DNA of 64,000 bases from SSF14 sp046331245 (GTDB taxonomy: Bacteria; Actinomycetota; Acidimicrobiia; Acidimicrobiales; Microtrichaceae): contig JAXLRH010000005.1 in NCBI GenBank assembly GCA_046331245.1, positions 62,001-126,000 of the forward strand, in the 5' to 3' direction. Positions within the stretch are counted from its first letter, which is position 1. Every line of letters starts with the position of its first letter. A program made the position numbers and the translations under genes. Shown here in pieces: positions 53,801-61,346 of this stretch. Under the pieces are notes generated by a model. The model was not told where the DNA came from and did not search any database. It saw only the letters and a program-made list of their open reading frames with translations.

Positions 53801-53891
53801 CACCGCGCCCGAGTTCCGGGTGCGGGGCGGACGCCATCGATGGACGTGGACGCTCGAGCGCTGGGGCGACCTCGACGGGAGGACGGCATGA
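50814..53891 (+). CDS. lacZ: GH2 beta-galactosidase with in-frame repeat insertion
   Basis: A 1025-residue GH2 enzyme matching the length of E. coli LacZ. Domains run in order: jellyroll (LDGAWDFRLAGGRWSTVDVPGSW and GTYRRTFRVPRRW), Ig-like, TIM barrel, second Ig-like, and super-sandwich. The acid/base Glu is in WSLGNESGDG, the nucleophile in LILCEFSHAMGNA, and RPPTDNDG marks the domain-5 substrate loop. Residues about 714-765 are an odd low-complexity stretch (PTSR repeats) plus a palindrome-coded segment in place of the usual linker strand. GTG 50814 overlaps the P450 stop. A beta-galactosidase between a P450 and an acyl-CoA ligase is unusual. The glycoside substrate is unknown. Confidence 0.9.
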   Translation: MTLRSGPWATPEVTGRGRLPMRPPLDPHDDAAAARSGEPSPWVANLDGAWDFRLAGGRWSTVDVPGSWVLQGGPGHRYGVPIYTNVVMPFAEDPPAVPADGAVGTYRRTFRVPRRWRGRRILLEVGSADSCVTASFNGTEVGFGTDSRLSSTFDVTDHLVAGDNEVVLEVRQWSAGTWLEDQDQWWLPGLHRSVRLVSVPAVSLGDVGLVPGYDVASGAGSLAVDVEVDFGTSTPEPGWSVEVTVSDRRGRRAGSFGPAAVEVFDHGEPFAELLSGMFWVGQRAVGAVAVAAAEPWSHERPTLYDAVVTLRSPAGAVVDARRQRVGFRSVEVRDRQLLLNGKPVTIVGVNRHEFDPDRGRAVGEAGMRRDLELMKAHHVNAVRCAHYPNHPLFYDLCDELGLYVVDEADVETHARQASLCHDPRFLGAIVERGVRMVRRDRNHACVIAWSLGNESGDGPALSAVAAAIRRLDPSRPLHYEGALMHDLYAEAPDTDLVCPMYTPVDEIVAWARSGRDARRPLILCEFSHAMGNAGGLAAYVEAFATEPGLQGGFIWEWCDHGLRRPDGSFGYGGDFGPASHRGDANFCCDGLVSPDRVPHPLLVEYARLNEPVAVRASDGRLLLANRRWFSGLDDLRFRWELRVDGTRVAGGALDVPPCAPRSEVALSLPSEATSARDAAAPGAEVHLDVIATPRRRPEWAPAGWVAAHAQVDLTPTSRPTSRPTSRPTSAPNATSAPNAGFVLRIDRQAGRSGAQNEAGAVASPGGAMERLPVPELCLWRPPTDNDGIATGWMAGIGVRGRWLGWGLDRLTMTDRSERRRGGVLTRITVWQAADGIAPIVHRQRVEVVDGTAVFAETVDIPAELDDLPRVGVRFAAPASLDDLEWFGPGPGDSYADRRAGVVARHRSTVADQYVDFVVPQEHGHHVDTRWFELRGDRGRAGLRIAADRRLGFNVSAYSVEAIAAATHRAELVADGRAHVHVDAAHRGLGSAACGPDTAPEFRVRGGRHRWTWTLERWGDLDGRTA
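52955..53028 (+). repeat. Tandem repeats inside the beta-galactosidase gene
   Basis: Three 12-base units of CCCCAC[G/C]TCCCG with a truncated fourth, alternating G and C (52955-53001), are followed by an 18-base unit (CCACCTCCGCCCCCAACG) repeated exactly twice (52993-53010 and 53011-53028). The repeats are in frame and encode PTSR, then TSAPNA units. They lie in the linker before domain 5 and do not interrupt the reading frame. Confidence 0.88.
53033..53080. repeat. 48-base palindrome inside the beta-galactosidase gene
   Basis: TTTTGTGCTCCGGATCGACC... at 53033-53055 pairs with 53058-53080, making a 23-base arm with a single T-G wobble and an AA centre (effective CAAG loop). It begins right after the tandem repeats. 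It is in frame, encoding about 16 residues (FVLRIDRQAGRSGAQN) that take the place of a conserved GH2 beta-strand region. This resembles palindromic elements that insert inside genes. Confidence 0.88.
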
Positions 53892-54928
53892 CCGAAGTCG
53901 AGCTCACCGAGCCGGTCGACCTGTGCGACGAGCGCGGGCGGCTGTCGCCCGCCGCCCGTGGCTGGTCGCGCCGGCCCCTGCATCGCACGAACCTCCGTGG
54001 CGCCGTCGGCCGCAAGAAGCGGTGGGACTACTGGTGCGTCACCGCTCCCGATCTGATCGTCGCCGTCACCTACGCCGACGTCGACTACCTGGGCATCGCG
54101 AACGTCTGGGTGCTGCAGCCGTCGACCGGGGTCGAGGTCCTGGTCGACCGTTCCCTCCCGCTCGCCGTCGGCTTCGCGCTGCCGGACGTGATGGAGCAGG
54201 GCACGATGCGCGGCGGTTCGCGGGGGATGCACCTCGAGATCGCCGAGCGGCCCGAGCACACGGCGATCCGGGTCACGGCCGCCTCCACGGCGCACGGTCC
54301 CCTCGACGTCGACCTCGTCGTCGCCCGCCCCGCCGGCCACGAGTCGCTCAACGTGGTGATCCCGTGGTCGGAGCGCCGGTTCCAGTTCACGACGAAGGCC
54401 AACCTCCGTCCCGTCACCGGCACCGTGCGCCTGGGCGACACGCTGCACGAGCTCGGCCCCGAGAGCGGGGCGTTCGGTGCGCTCGACGTGGGTCGCGGCA
54501 TCTGGAAGTACTCCAACCGGTGGAACTGGGCGAGCGCGTCGGGCGCCGCCACCGACGGTCGCCCCGTGGGCCTGCAGTTCGGCGGCAAGTGGACGGTCGG
54601 CACCGGCTACACCGAGAACGCTCTGTGCGTCGGCGAGCCCGGCGGGGTCGGCGGGCGCCTTCACAAGATCCACGACGAGCTCGACTGGGCCTACGACTGG
54701 GACGATCCGCTGCGTCCGTGGCGGGTGCGCGACACCGTGTCCGGCCGCGTCGACGCCACCCTGACGCCGTTCCACGACCGCTACTCACGGGTGTCCGTGG
54801 GCGTGCTGTCGATGGAGGTCCACCAGTGCTTCGGCACCTGGTCGGGAACGGTCGTGACCGACGATGGCGAGACGGTCGCCTTCGATGGCATTCTCGGTTT
54901 CGCCGAGGAAGCGAGGAACAGGTGGTAG
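53888..54928 (+). CDS. DUF2804 domain protein
   Basis: A 346-residue protein whose whole length resembles the DUF2804 family. It begins with an ELTEPVDLCDERGRLSPAARGWSRRPL region, then KKRWDYWCVTAPDLIVAVTYADVDYLG and a TMRGGSRGMHLEI strand, and ends FDGILGFAEEARNRW. The beta-rich pattern recalls CrtC/AttH-like lipocalin-style proteins, hinting at a lipid or terpenoid ligand (inference). The ATG overlaps the beta-galactosidase stop (ATGA). It has no signal peptide. It is followed by an acyl-CoA ligase with a 7-base overlap. Confidence 0.8.
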   Translation: MTEVELTEPVDLCDERGRLSPAARGWSRRPLHRTNLRGAVGRKKRWDYWCVTAPDLIVAVTYADVDYLGIANVWVLQPSTGVEVLVDRSLPLAVGFALPDVMEQGTMRGGSRGMHLEIAERPEHTAIRVTAASTAHGPLDVDLVVARPAGHESLNVVIPWSERRFQFTTKANLRPVTGTVRLGDTLHELGPESGAFGALDVGRGIWKYSNRWNWASASGAATDGRPVGLQFGGKWTVGTGYTENALCVGEPGGVGGRLHKIHDELDWAYDWDDPLRPWRVRDTVSGRVDATLTPFHDRYSRVSVGVLSMEVHQCFGTWSGTVVTDDGETVAFDGILGFAEEARNRW

Positions 54929-56571
54929 ACGTGACGGGCCTGAACATGGCCGACGTGTGGGAGACGGTCGCCGACGTGGTGCCCGACGCCCTCGCGCTGG
55001 TTCACGGCAATCCTGCGGTCGGGGAGGTGGAGCGCACCTGGAGCGAGTTCGAGCAGCGCGCCGCCCGCCTCGCGTCGGTGTTCGCCGCACACGGGGTCGG
55101 CCCCGACTCGAAGGTGGCGCACTACCTCTACAACGGGCCCGAGTACCTGGAGGCGACCTTCGCCTCGTTCAAGACGCGTGCCGTGCCCGTCAACGTCAAC
55201 TACCGCTACACCGAGGCCGAGCTCGCGTACCTGTTCGACAACTCCGACGCGGAGGTGATCGTCGTCGACGCGTCGTTCGTCGCGAACGTCGCGCACCTGC
55301 TGCCGAACCTCCCGCTCGTGAAGCTGGTGGTGCAGGTGGGCGAGAGCGAGGAGGCCGCCGAGGCGGCGGCGCGCATCCCCATGCTCGTCCGGCACGAGAC
55401 GGCGATCGCCGAGGCATCGCCGGCCCCACGGGTGGAGCGCTCGCCCGACGATCTGTGGTTCCTCTACACGGGTGGCACGACGGGCATGCCGAAGGGCGTG
55501 ATGTGGCCGCACCGCTCGCTGGTGGGCACGGGCGCGCCGACGTTCAAGGGCTTCGGCCGTCCGCTGCCGACGACGCTCGACGAGGTCGCCGCCACCGCGG
55601 CGGCGATCCACGCCGAGCACGAGCCGATCCGGCTCCTCCCGGCGGCGCCCCTCATGCACGGCACCTCGGCCATCGCGAGCTGGGGCGTGCTGAACGCGGC
55701 CGGGGCCATCGTCACGCTCACGTCGCGCAGCTTCGACGCGGCGGAGCTGCTCGCCTCGGTCGAGCGGCACCGCGTGACGAACCTCACGATCGTCGGCGAC
55801 GCGTTCGCGAAGCCGATCGTGGCCGAGCTCACCGCCGCCGAGCAGCGCGGCGAGCCGTACGACCTGTCGAGCCTCCGCATGATCGTCAGCTCCGGCGTGA
55901 TGTGGTCGCAGCAGACGAAGGACGCGCTGCTGGCCCGCGCCGACGTGGTGTGCGCCGACCTCCTCGGCAGCTCCGAGGGCGTGGGCTTCGCCAACTCCGT
56001 GGCGAAGCGCAACCGCCCGGCGCCGACGGCCCGGTTCCGCTTGGGCGAGCACGCGCAGGTGTTCACCGAGGCCGGCGAACCGGTCGCACCGGGCTCGGGG
56101 GAGCGCGGACTGCTGGCGGTCGGTGGCCCGATCCCGGCCGGCTACTACAAGGACCCCGAGAAGTCGGCGGCGACGTTCCGCACGTTCGCCGGACGCGTGT
56201 GGTCGGTGCCCGGCGACTGGGCCACCGTCGAGACCGACGGCTCCATCACGCTCCTGGGTCGTGGGTCGGTGTGCATCAACACGGCCGGCGAGAAGGTGTT
56301 CCCGGAGGAGGTCGAGGAGGCGCTCAAGACGCATCCTGCGGTGCGCGACGCGAACGTCGTCGGCGTGCCGGACGAGAAGTGGGGCCAGGCGGTGTGCGCG
56401 GTCGTCGCGTTCGAGCCGGGCGAGTCGGCGGCGACCGAGGCCCTCGTCGGCCACTGCCGTCTCACCCTCGCCGGCTACAAGTGCCCGAAGCGCATCGTGG
56501 TGGTGCCGGCGATCCAGCGCGGTCCCAACGGCAAGGCTGACTACCGCTGGGCCGCGAGCCAGGTCGCATGA
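54922..56571 (+). CDS. Acyl-CoA synthetase (AMP-binding, FadD-like)
   Basis: A 549-residue ANL-superfamily ligase that activates a carboxylic acid to its CoA thioester. The phosphate loop is FLYTGGTTGMPKGVMWPH (about residue 181), then come LLGSSEGVGF, the hinge region GRGSVCINTAGEKVFPEE and the C-terminal catalytic Lys in GPNGKADYRW. Possible starts are GTG 54922, GTG 54931 and ATG 54946. 54922 is chosen for its GAGGA spacing, but the start is uncertain by up to 8 codons. It resembles the actinobacterial FadD ligases of sterol side-chain or fatty acid metabolism. The stop overlaps the di-haem gene (ATGA). Confidence 0.9.
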   Translation: MVDVTGLNMADVWETVADVVPDALALVHGNPAVGEVERTWSEFEQRAARLASVFAAHGVGPDSKVAHYLYNGPEYLEATFASFKTRAVPVNVNYRYTEAELAYLFDNSDAEVIVVDASFVANVAHLLPNLPLVKLVVQVGESEEAAEAAARIPMLVRHETAIAEASPAPRVERSPDDLWFLYTGGTTGMPKGVMWPHRSLVGTGAPTFKGFGRPLPTTLDEVAATAAAIHAEHEPIRLLPAAPLMHGTSAIASWGVLNAAGAIVTLTSRSFDAAELLASVERHRVTNLTIVGDAFAKPIVAELTAAEQRGEPYDLSSLRMIVSSGVMWSQQTKDALLARADVVCADLLGSSEGVGFANSVAKRNRPAPTARFRLGEHAQVFTEAGEPVAPGSGERGLLAVGGPIPAGYYKDPEKSAATFRTFAGRVWSVPGDWATVETDGSITLLGRGSVCINTAGEKVFPEEVEEALKTHPAVRDANVVGVPDEKWGQAVCAVVAFEPGESAATEALVGHCRLTLAGYKCPKRIVVVPAIQRGPNGKADYRWAASQVA

Positions 56572-57962
56572 GCGCGGCGATGCGTTCCCCCCGACTAGCG
56601 CGCGCCCTCCGGCTCGTGGTCGTGCTCGCCGTGCTGGGCGCGTGCAGCTCGACGGAGCGCGCCACGGCGTCCACGAAGGCGCCGGCCTTTCTCGTGACGC
56701 GGCTCGGCGGCACGACGTCGGCGCGGGAATTCCGCGGCCGGCCGTTCAACCAGTCGGCGCGGTCGTTGAGCAACTCCGAGTTCCAGCGGTTCGGCACCGG
56801 TGCCGTCGTGTTCGACCAGCGCCTCACCGCGGCGCAGGGCCTGGGCCCGACCTTCAACGAGGACTCCTGCCTCGGCTGCCACCTCGACGGCGTGGTGTTC
56901 CAACCGCACACCGCCGACGACCCCGGCCCGGGCCTGCTCCTGCGATTGAGCGTCCCGGGCACGTCGCCGCACGGCGGCCCGAAGCCCGAGCCGACCTACG
57001 GCACGCAGCTGCAGACGCAGGCGCTTCCCGGGGCGACGGCGGAGGGCCGGCTCGAGGTGCGCTGGACGGCGCGGGCGGGCGAGTATCCCGACGGCACCCG
57101 CTACCAGCTCCGCGTCCCCACGTTCTACGTGACGGACCTGACGGCCGGCCCGATGGCGAAGGACGTAATGACGTCGGCGCGCATCTCGCCGCCGATGACC
57201 GGCATGGGGCTGCTCGAGGCGATCCCCGAGGCGTCGGTCGTGGCCGCCGCCGACCCCACCGACGCGAACCACGACGGCATCAGCGGCCGCGCCAACCGGG
57301 TGTGGAACGACACGACCGGGCAGCTCGATCTCGGTCGGTTCGGCTGGAAGGCCGGCCAGCCGACGGTGCGCCAGCAGAGCGTGGGCGCGCTGCACGACGA
57401 CATGGGCATCACGACCTCCGACGTGCCCACCACCTGTCACAACCAGGGCACTGCGTGCGCCGAGCCGGCGCCGGCGGCGCCCGACATGTCGGACAAGGAC
57501 CTCGCGGACCAGGTGTTCTACAACCGCACGATCGCCGTGCCGATCGCCCGAAACGTGGACGACGACCGGGTGAAGCGCGGCGCCAACCAGTTCGTCGCCG
57601 TCGGCTGCGCGTCGTGCCACACCACCACCCAGAGGTCGGGCCCCGACCAGGTGGCCGGCCTGGCCAACCAGACGTTCCACCCGTTCACCGACCTGCTGCT
57701 CCACGACATGGGCAAGGGTCTCGCCGACGGCCGTCCGGAGTTCGCGGCGTCGGGACGCGAGTGGCGCACGGCGCCGCTGTGGGCGCTCGGCCGCCGGGCG
57801 GAGACCACGAAGTTCCACTCGTTGCTGCACGACGGCCGGGCGCGGACGCCGGAGGAGGCCATCCTCTGGCACGACGGCGAGGGGCGTGCCTCCCGTCTGG
57901 CGTTCATGAAGCTGGCGGCCGCAGACCGCGCCGACCTGCTGGCGTTCCTCGCCGCGCTGTAG
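56568..57962 (+). CDS. Di-haem oxidoreductase-like c-type cytochrome lipoprotein
   Basis: A 464-residue secreted lipoprotein (lipobox LGAC, Cys26) with two CxxCH haem sites at residues 101-105 (CLGCH) and 347-351 (CASCH). A Ca-loop-like DPTDANHDGISGRAN is at about residues 229-243. This is the architecture of the DHOR/DUF1111 di-haem family related to MauG and cytochrome c peroxidases. It acts on the outer side of the membrane, and the substrate is unknown. ATG 56568 overlaps the ligase stop by 4 bases. Being extracytoplasmic, it is an odd partner for the cytoplasmic enzymes before it. Confidence 0.88.
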   Translation: MSAAMRSPRLARALRLVVVLAVLGACSSTERATASTKAPAFLVTRLGGTTSAREFRGRPFNQSARSLSNSEFQRFGTGAVVFDQRLTAAQGLGPTFNEDSCLGCHLDGVVFQPHTADDPGPGLLLRLSVPGTSPHGGPKPEPTYGTQLQTQALPGATAEGRLEVRWTARAGEYPDGTRYQLRVPTFYVTDLTAGPMAKDVMTSARISPPMTGMGLLEAIPEASVVAAADPTDANHDGISGRANRVWNDTTGQLDLGRFGWKAGQPTVRQQSVGALHDDMGITTSDVPTTCHNQGTACAEPAPAAPDMSDKDLADQVFYNRTIAVPIARNVDDDRVKRGANQFVAVGCASCHTTTQRSGPDQVAGLANQTFHPFTDLLLHDMGKGLADGRPEFAASGREWRTAPLWALGRRAETTKFHSLLHDGRARTPEEAILWHDGEGRASRLAFMKLAAADRADLLAFLAAL

Positions 57963-57979
57963 CACGCGAGACTGGGCCG

Positions 57980-58873
57980 ATGCTTGCCGTCACGCTCTCG
58001 GACGACGCACGTCACGTCGTCGGCATCGCCATCCGCATCGCGTTGATCCTGGCGATCGCCGGCATCCTCCGCTTCCTGATCCACCGGGCGATCGGCCGCA
58101 CGACCTCGCAGATGAAGTCGCGTCTGCAGGCCGGCACCTTCGTGTCCACGATCGCCGGTGGATTGTCGAGCTCGAGCGACGGCAGCCATCGCGTCGAGGC
58201 GCGCGCCAACACGATCGAGGCGATGGGCCGGTCGCTCACGACCTGGATCGTCTTCGTGATGGCGGCGCTGCTGGTGCTCGGCGAGCTGCGCATCGACCTG
58301 GCACCGCTGCTGGCGGGCGCGGGCGTGGCCGGCATCGCGATCGGCTTCGGGGCGCAGTCGTTGGTGCGCGACGTGCTCGCCGGCTTCTTCGTGCTCGTGG
58401 AGGACCAGTACGGCGTGGGCGACATCATCGACGCGGGGCCGGCCTCGGGCACGGTCGAGCGCATCTCTCTGCGGTCGACGCAGCTGCGCGATCTCGCCGG
58501 CACGGTGTGGCACATCCCCAACGGCACGATCCAGCGTGTCGGCAACAAGAGCCAGAACTGGGCCCGCGCCATCGTCGAGGTGACCGTGTCGCACAGCGCC
58601 GACGTGCGTCAGGCGCGTGCGCTGATGGCGCACGTGGCGGCGACGATGGCCACCGAGGACGACTGGGCGCCGGCGATGCGTGTCGGGGGAGTGGCCGACG
58701 ACCAGGGCATCTCCGCGCTCACGCCCACCGGCGTGACCCTCCGCCTGGTGGTCGACACCGAGCCGAAGTCGCAGTGGAGCGTCGAGCGCGAGCTCCGCCT
58801 CCGCATCAAGGAGGCCTTCGACGAGGCCGGCGTGCCGTTCGAGGTCCACCAACCGCCGCGACCCATGCCATAG
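57980..58873 (+). CDS. Small-conductance mechanosensitive channel (MscS-like)
   Basis: A 297-residue channel protein. It has a first helix near residues 12-33, a second near 87-105 and the pore-lining helix rich in Gly/Ala (GAGVAGIAIGFGAQSLVRDVLAGFFVLVED) near residues 109-138. The cytoplasmic beta domain follows (GDIIDAGPASGTVERISLRSTQLRD and WHIPNG, with IPNG as a family signature). It releases solutes on hypo-osmotic shock, a natural counterpart to the osmoprotectant importer 47 kb away. ATG 57980 lies 17 bases after the di-haem gene. Confidence 0.92.
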   Translation: MLAVTLSDDARHVVGIAIRIALILAIAGILRFLIHRAIGRTTSQMKSRLQAGTFVSTIAGGLSSSSDGSHRVEARANTIEAMGRSLTTWIVFVMAALLVLGELRIDLAPLLAGAGVAGIAIGFGAQSLVRDVLAGFFVLVEDQYGVGDIIDAGPASGTVERISLRSTQLRDLAGTVWHIPNGTIQRVGNKSQNWARAIVEVTVSHSADVRQARALMAHVAATMATEDDWAPAMRVGGVADDQGISALTPTGVTLRLVVDTEPKSQWSVERELRLRIKEAFDEAGVPFEVHQPPRPMP

Positions 58874-58933
58874 GGTCGATTCCATCGTGGGTGCCGTCTG
58901 GGCTCCCGCATCGTTCCGGGGAGGTGACCCAAC

Positions 58934-59113
58934 GTGCAGAAGCGAGTCGGCATGGTGAGCTTCCTCGCGTTGGCGATGGTGCTGTACCTGATCTGGAAGG
59001 ACCCGCACGGCACCGCCGACATGATCGGCGGCTTCGGCAGCGCGGTCGGCGGGTTCTTCGGCGATCTGTGGCACAAGCTGGGCGAGTTCTTCACGAGTCT
59101 CTTCGGGAAGTAG
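58934..59113 (+). CDS. Small membrane peptide (59 residues)
   Basis: A short gene starting GTG 58934 with GGGGAGG 9 bases upstream. The product VQKRVGMVSFLALAMVLYLI has one membrane helix followed by an amphipathic Gly/Phe-rich tail (MIGGFGSAVGGFFGDL, then LGEFFTSLFGK). The next gene, a PH-domain protein, starts 2 bases after its TAG stop, so it is very likely translated and cotranscribed. It is too short for most automatic gene lists. Function unknown. Confidence 0.72.
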   Translation: MQKRVGMVSFLALAMVLYLIWKDPHGTADMIGGFGSAVGGFFGDLWHKLGEFFTSLFGK

Positions 59114-59115
59114 CG

Positions 59116-59649
59116 GTGGCGGCCCGCAGGTTCGTCGTGTGGCTGCTCCACTCGCTGGGCATCTCGTTGCCGAGCGAGCTGGTCAAGCAGGCCCTCACCG
59201 ACGGCGAGGTCGTGTACTTCGACGAGCCGCCCGACGTGAAGTGGTGGCTGTGGTCGCAGTGGCTCGACATGGTGGTCGCGTGCGTCGTCGTGGTGATGAT
59301 GGTCGCGTCGCGCGACGGCCGGGTCATCGCCCTCGGTCTCGTCGGCGAGGTGGGCATCCTGTGCTCGATGGCGTGGCGCTTCGCGACCCATCAGTACACG
59401 CGGTACGTGCTCACGAACCATCGTGCGCTCCACCTGTCGGGCGTGATCCGACACGACTACGAGTGGATCTCCTGGAAGAAGGTCACCGACGTGTCGGTGC
59501 ACCGATCGTTGCTCGACCGGTGGTTCGGCACGGCGACGATCCGCATCCAGAGCGCCAACGAGATGTCCGGCTTCAAGCAGATGACGGACGTGCCGAACCC
59601 GGTGGAGTTCGCCCGGGTGATCGAGCAGCGGGTGAGCGGCTCGGTGTAG
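59116..59649 (+). CDS. PH (bPH2) domain membrane protein
   Basis: A 177-residue protein with two membrane helices (about residues 55-95: LDMVVACVVVVMMVASRDGRVIALGLVGEVGIL). A bacterial PH-type domain (YTRYVLTNHRALHLSG, SWKKVTDVSVHRSLLDRWFGTATIRIQSAN) starts near residue 96. YVLTNHR is the conserved first strand of this family. GTG 59116 follows the small peptide stop by two bases. These proteins sit at the inner face of the membrane. Function unknown. Confidence 0.87.
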   Translation: MAARRFVVWLLHSLGISLPSELVKQALTDGEVVYFDEPPDVKWWLWSQWLDMVVACVVVVMMVASRDGRVIALGLVGEVGILCSMAWRFATHQYTRYVLTNHRALHLSGVIRHDYEWISWKKVTDVSVHRSLLDRWFGTATIRIQSANEMSGFKQMTDVPNPVEFARVIEQRVSGSV

Positions 59650-59674
59650 TCGCGTTCTGCGCGAGGCTGCACCC

Positions 59675-60622
59675 ATGGCACATGCGAGAAGGTTTCGTTT
59701 CGGCGCGGAGTTGCACGGCCCGCTGCCCGGTCTGAGCTGGGCCCAGTCGGTGCGGCGCGTGCAGGAGCTCGGCTACTCGACGTTGTTCCTTCCCGATCAC
59801 TTCAGCGACCAGTTGGGCCCGATCGCGGCCATGGCCTCCGCAGCGCTCCTGAGCGACTCCCTCAACGTCGGGTCGCTCGTCTTCGACAACGACTTCCGTC
59901 ATCCCGTCGTGCTCGCGAAGGAGCTCGCCACGGTCGACATCCTGGCCGGGGGGCGGTGCGAGCTGGGCATCGGCGCCGGGTGGAAGCGCGACGACTACGA
60001 CCGGTCGGGCATCCCGATGGAGTCGCCGAAGGTGCGCGTGGAGCGGATGATGGAGGCGGTGCTCGTGCTGAAGGGCCTGTTCGCCGGCGAGCCGTTCTCG
60101 TTCGAGGGGGAGCACTACCGCATCGACGCCCTGGAGGGGACGCCGCGGCCCCACACGCCCGGCGGGCCGCCGATGATCATCGCCGGCGGGTCGCGCCGGA
60201 TGCTGCGCTTCGCCGGCCGTCACGCCGCCATCGTGGGGGTCAACCCGTCGATCCACTCGGGCGCCATCGATGCCGACGCGGCGCGCGACAGCCTCGCCGA
60301 CCGGATGGACGAGAAGGTCGGCTGGGTGCGCGAGGGCGCCGGCGACCGCTTCGACGACCTCGAGATCAATGCATGGGTCGCGGTGGCCGCGCTCACCGAC
60401 GACGCGGTGGGCTTCGCCGACCTCATCGCGCCGGGCTTCGGCATCGCGGCCGACGAGGCGGCCACGGCCCTGGAGTCGCCGATGGTGATGGTGGGCACCG
60501 TCGACGAGATCGCCGAACGGCTCGAGTACCGCCGCGATCGCTGGGGCTTCAGCTACCACGTCGTGCGCGACGAGGCCGTGCTGGAGATGGCGCCGGTGGT
60601 GGAGGCCCTGACCGGTCGCTAG
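59675..60622 (+). CDS. F420-dependent LLM oxidoreductase (TIGR03621-like)
   Basis: A 315-residue luciferase-like oxidoreductase, likely F420-dependent. Markers are YSTLFLPDHFSDQLGPIAAMA, NVGSLVFDNDFRHPVVLAKELATVD, GGRCELGIGAGWKRDDYDRSG and PPMIIAGGSRRMLRFAGRHA. These are the distinctive segments of an actinobacterial subfamily with two-way F420-linked reductions. Its substrate is unknown. ATG 59675 is 25 bases after the PH-domain gene. It ends 6 bases before the convergent bacterioferritin gene. Confidence 0.9.
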   Translation: MAHARRFRFGAELHGPLPGLSWAQSVRRVQELGYSTLFLPDHFSDQLGPIAAMASAALLSDSLNVGSLVFDNDFRHPVVLAKELATVDILAGGRCELGIGAGWKRDDYDRSGIPMESPKVRVERMMEAVLVLKGLFAGEPFSFEGEHYRIDALEGTPRPHTPGGPPMIIAGGSRRMLRFAGRHAAIVGVNPSIHSGAIDADAARDSLADRMDEKVGWVREGAGDRFDDLEINAWVAVAALTDDAVGFADLIAPGFGIAADEAATALESPMVMVGTVDEIAERLEYRRDRWGFSYHVVRDEAVLEMAPVVEALTGR

Positions 60623-60628
60623 CGGCGA

Positions 60629-61096
60629 TCAGCCGAGCTGCTCGGCCAGGTAGTTCTGGAGACCGACGGCCTCGATCGCGCCGAGCTGGGTCTCGAGCCA
60701 GTCGGCGTGCTCCTCCTCGGCGACGAGGATCTCCTCGAGCAGGTGCCGGGTGCCGTTGTCGCCGGCCGCCACGCAGGCGGCGATGCCGCGGTTGAGTCGC
60801 TCGACGGCTTCGTACTCGACGGCGAGGTCGTTGCGGAACTGCTCGGGCACGTTCTCGCCGACCCGCAGTGCCGACAGGCGCTGGAGGTTCGGCACGCCGT
60901 CGAAGAACAGGATGCGCTCGATGAGGATCTCGGCGTGGCGCATCTCGTCGATGGATTCGTCGCGGATGTGCGCCGCGAGCTTGGGATAGCCCCAGTTGGC
61001 GCACATCTTGGCGTGGATGAAGTACTGGTTGACCGCCGTGAGCTCGGAGGTGAGGACCTCGTTGAGCAGCTCGATGATCTCCGGATTTCCCTGCAC
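60629..61096 (-). CDS. bfr: Bacterioferritin
   Basis: A 155-residue iron-storage subunit of the 24-mer. All ferroxidase ligands are present with the E. coli numbering: E18, E51, H54, E94, E127 and H130. The haem ligand M52 is in DEMRHAE. The GTG at 61096 follows AGGAG, which overlaps the bfd stop. It is transcribed after bfd, 8 bases apart. The product stores iron and is mobilised by Bfd. Confidence 0.96.
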   Translation of the reverse strand: MQGNPEIIELLNEVLTSELTAVNQYFIHAKMCANWGYPKLAAHIRDESIDEMRHAEILIERILFFDGVPNLQRLSALRVGENVPEQFRNDLAVEYEAVERLNRGIAACVAAGDNGTRHLLEEILVAEEEHADWLETQLGAIEAVGLQNYLAEQLG

Positions 61097-61104
61097 AGCT
61101 GCTC

Positions 61105-61293
61105 CTAGGCGGCGTTCGAACGGTCGAGGTGACGATCCATCTCGGCGAGGATCGCCTCGATGAGGGTGTGGCAGCCGCCGCAGTCGCGTCCGGCGCCACA
61201 GGCCTCGCCGACGGAGTCTAGGCAGGCCGCCCCAGTCGCCACGGCCTGTTCGATGGCGACGTCGTTCACTGCGTGACACGAGCACACGAGCAT
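61105..61293 (-). CDS. bfd: Bacterioferritin-associated ferredoxin
   Basis: A 62-residue BFD-like [2Fe-2S] protein. The cluster ligands are C4, C6, C38 and C41 (CSC and DCGGC). It delivers electrons to release iron from bacterioferritin. The start is taken as ATG 61293 (MLVCSCHAV), with TATCCT 7 bases upstream indicating a leaderless mRNA. The AGGAG of the next gene overlaps its stop. An upstream ATG (61314) is less likely. Confidence 0.9.
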   Translation of the reverse strand: MLVCSCHAVNDVAIEQAVATGAACLDSVGEACGAGRDCGGCHTLIEAILAEMDRHLDRSNAA

Positions 61294-61300
61294 GGTGTTC

Positions 61301-61311
61301 AGGATACCTAA
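61301..61311 (-). promoter_or_regulatory. Putative -10 element with overlapping iron-box half-site for bfd
   Basis: On the minus strand, TTAGGTATCCT is followed by 7 bases and ATG 61293. TATCCT fits the TANNNT -10 motif and TTAGGT is a perfect half-site of the DtxR/IdeR iron box. The other half of the box is poor (10 of 19 consensus matches by hand), so iron-dependent control is only a suggestion. Confidence 0.5.
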
Positions 61312-61346
61312 CATGCCCGGCGCGTGCGAGCCGGTGAACTAGACAA

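Noticed and set aside
50601..53837. A 1078-codon minus-strand open frame opposite the beta-galactosidase gene
   Set aside because: It is antisense to a confidently assigned GH2 gene, and its product is Arg/Gly/Val-rich low-complexity sequence of the kind produced by high-GC antisense frames, with no recognisable domain.
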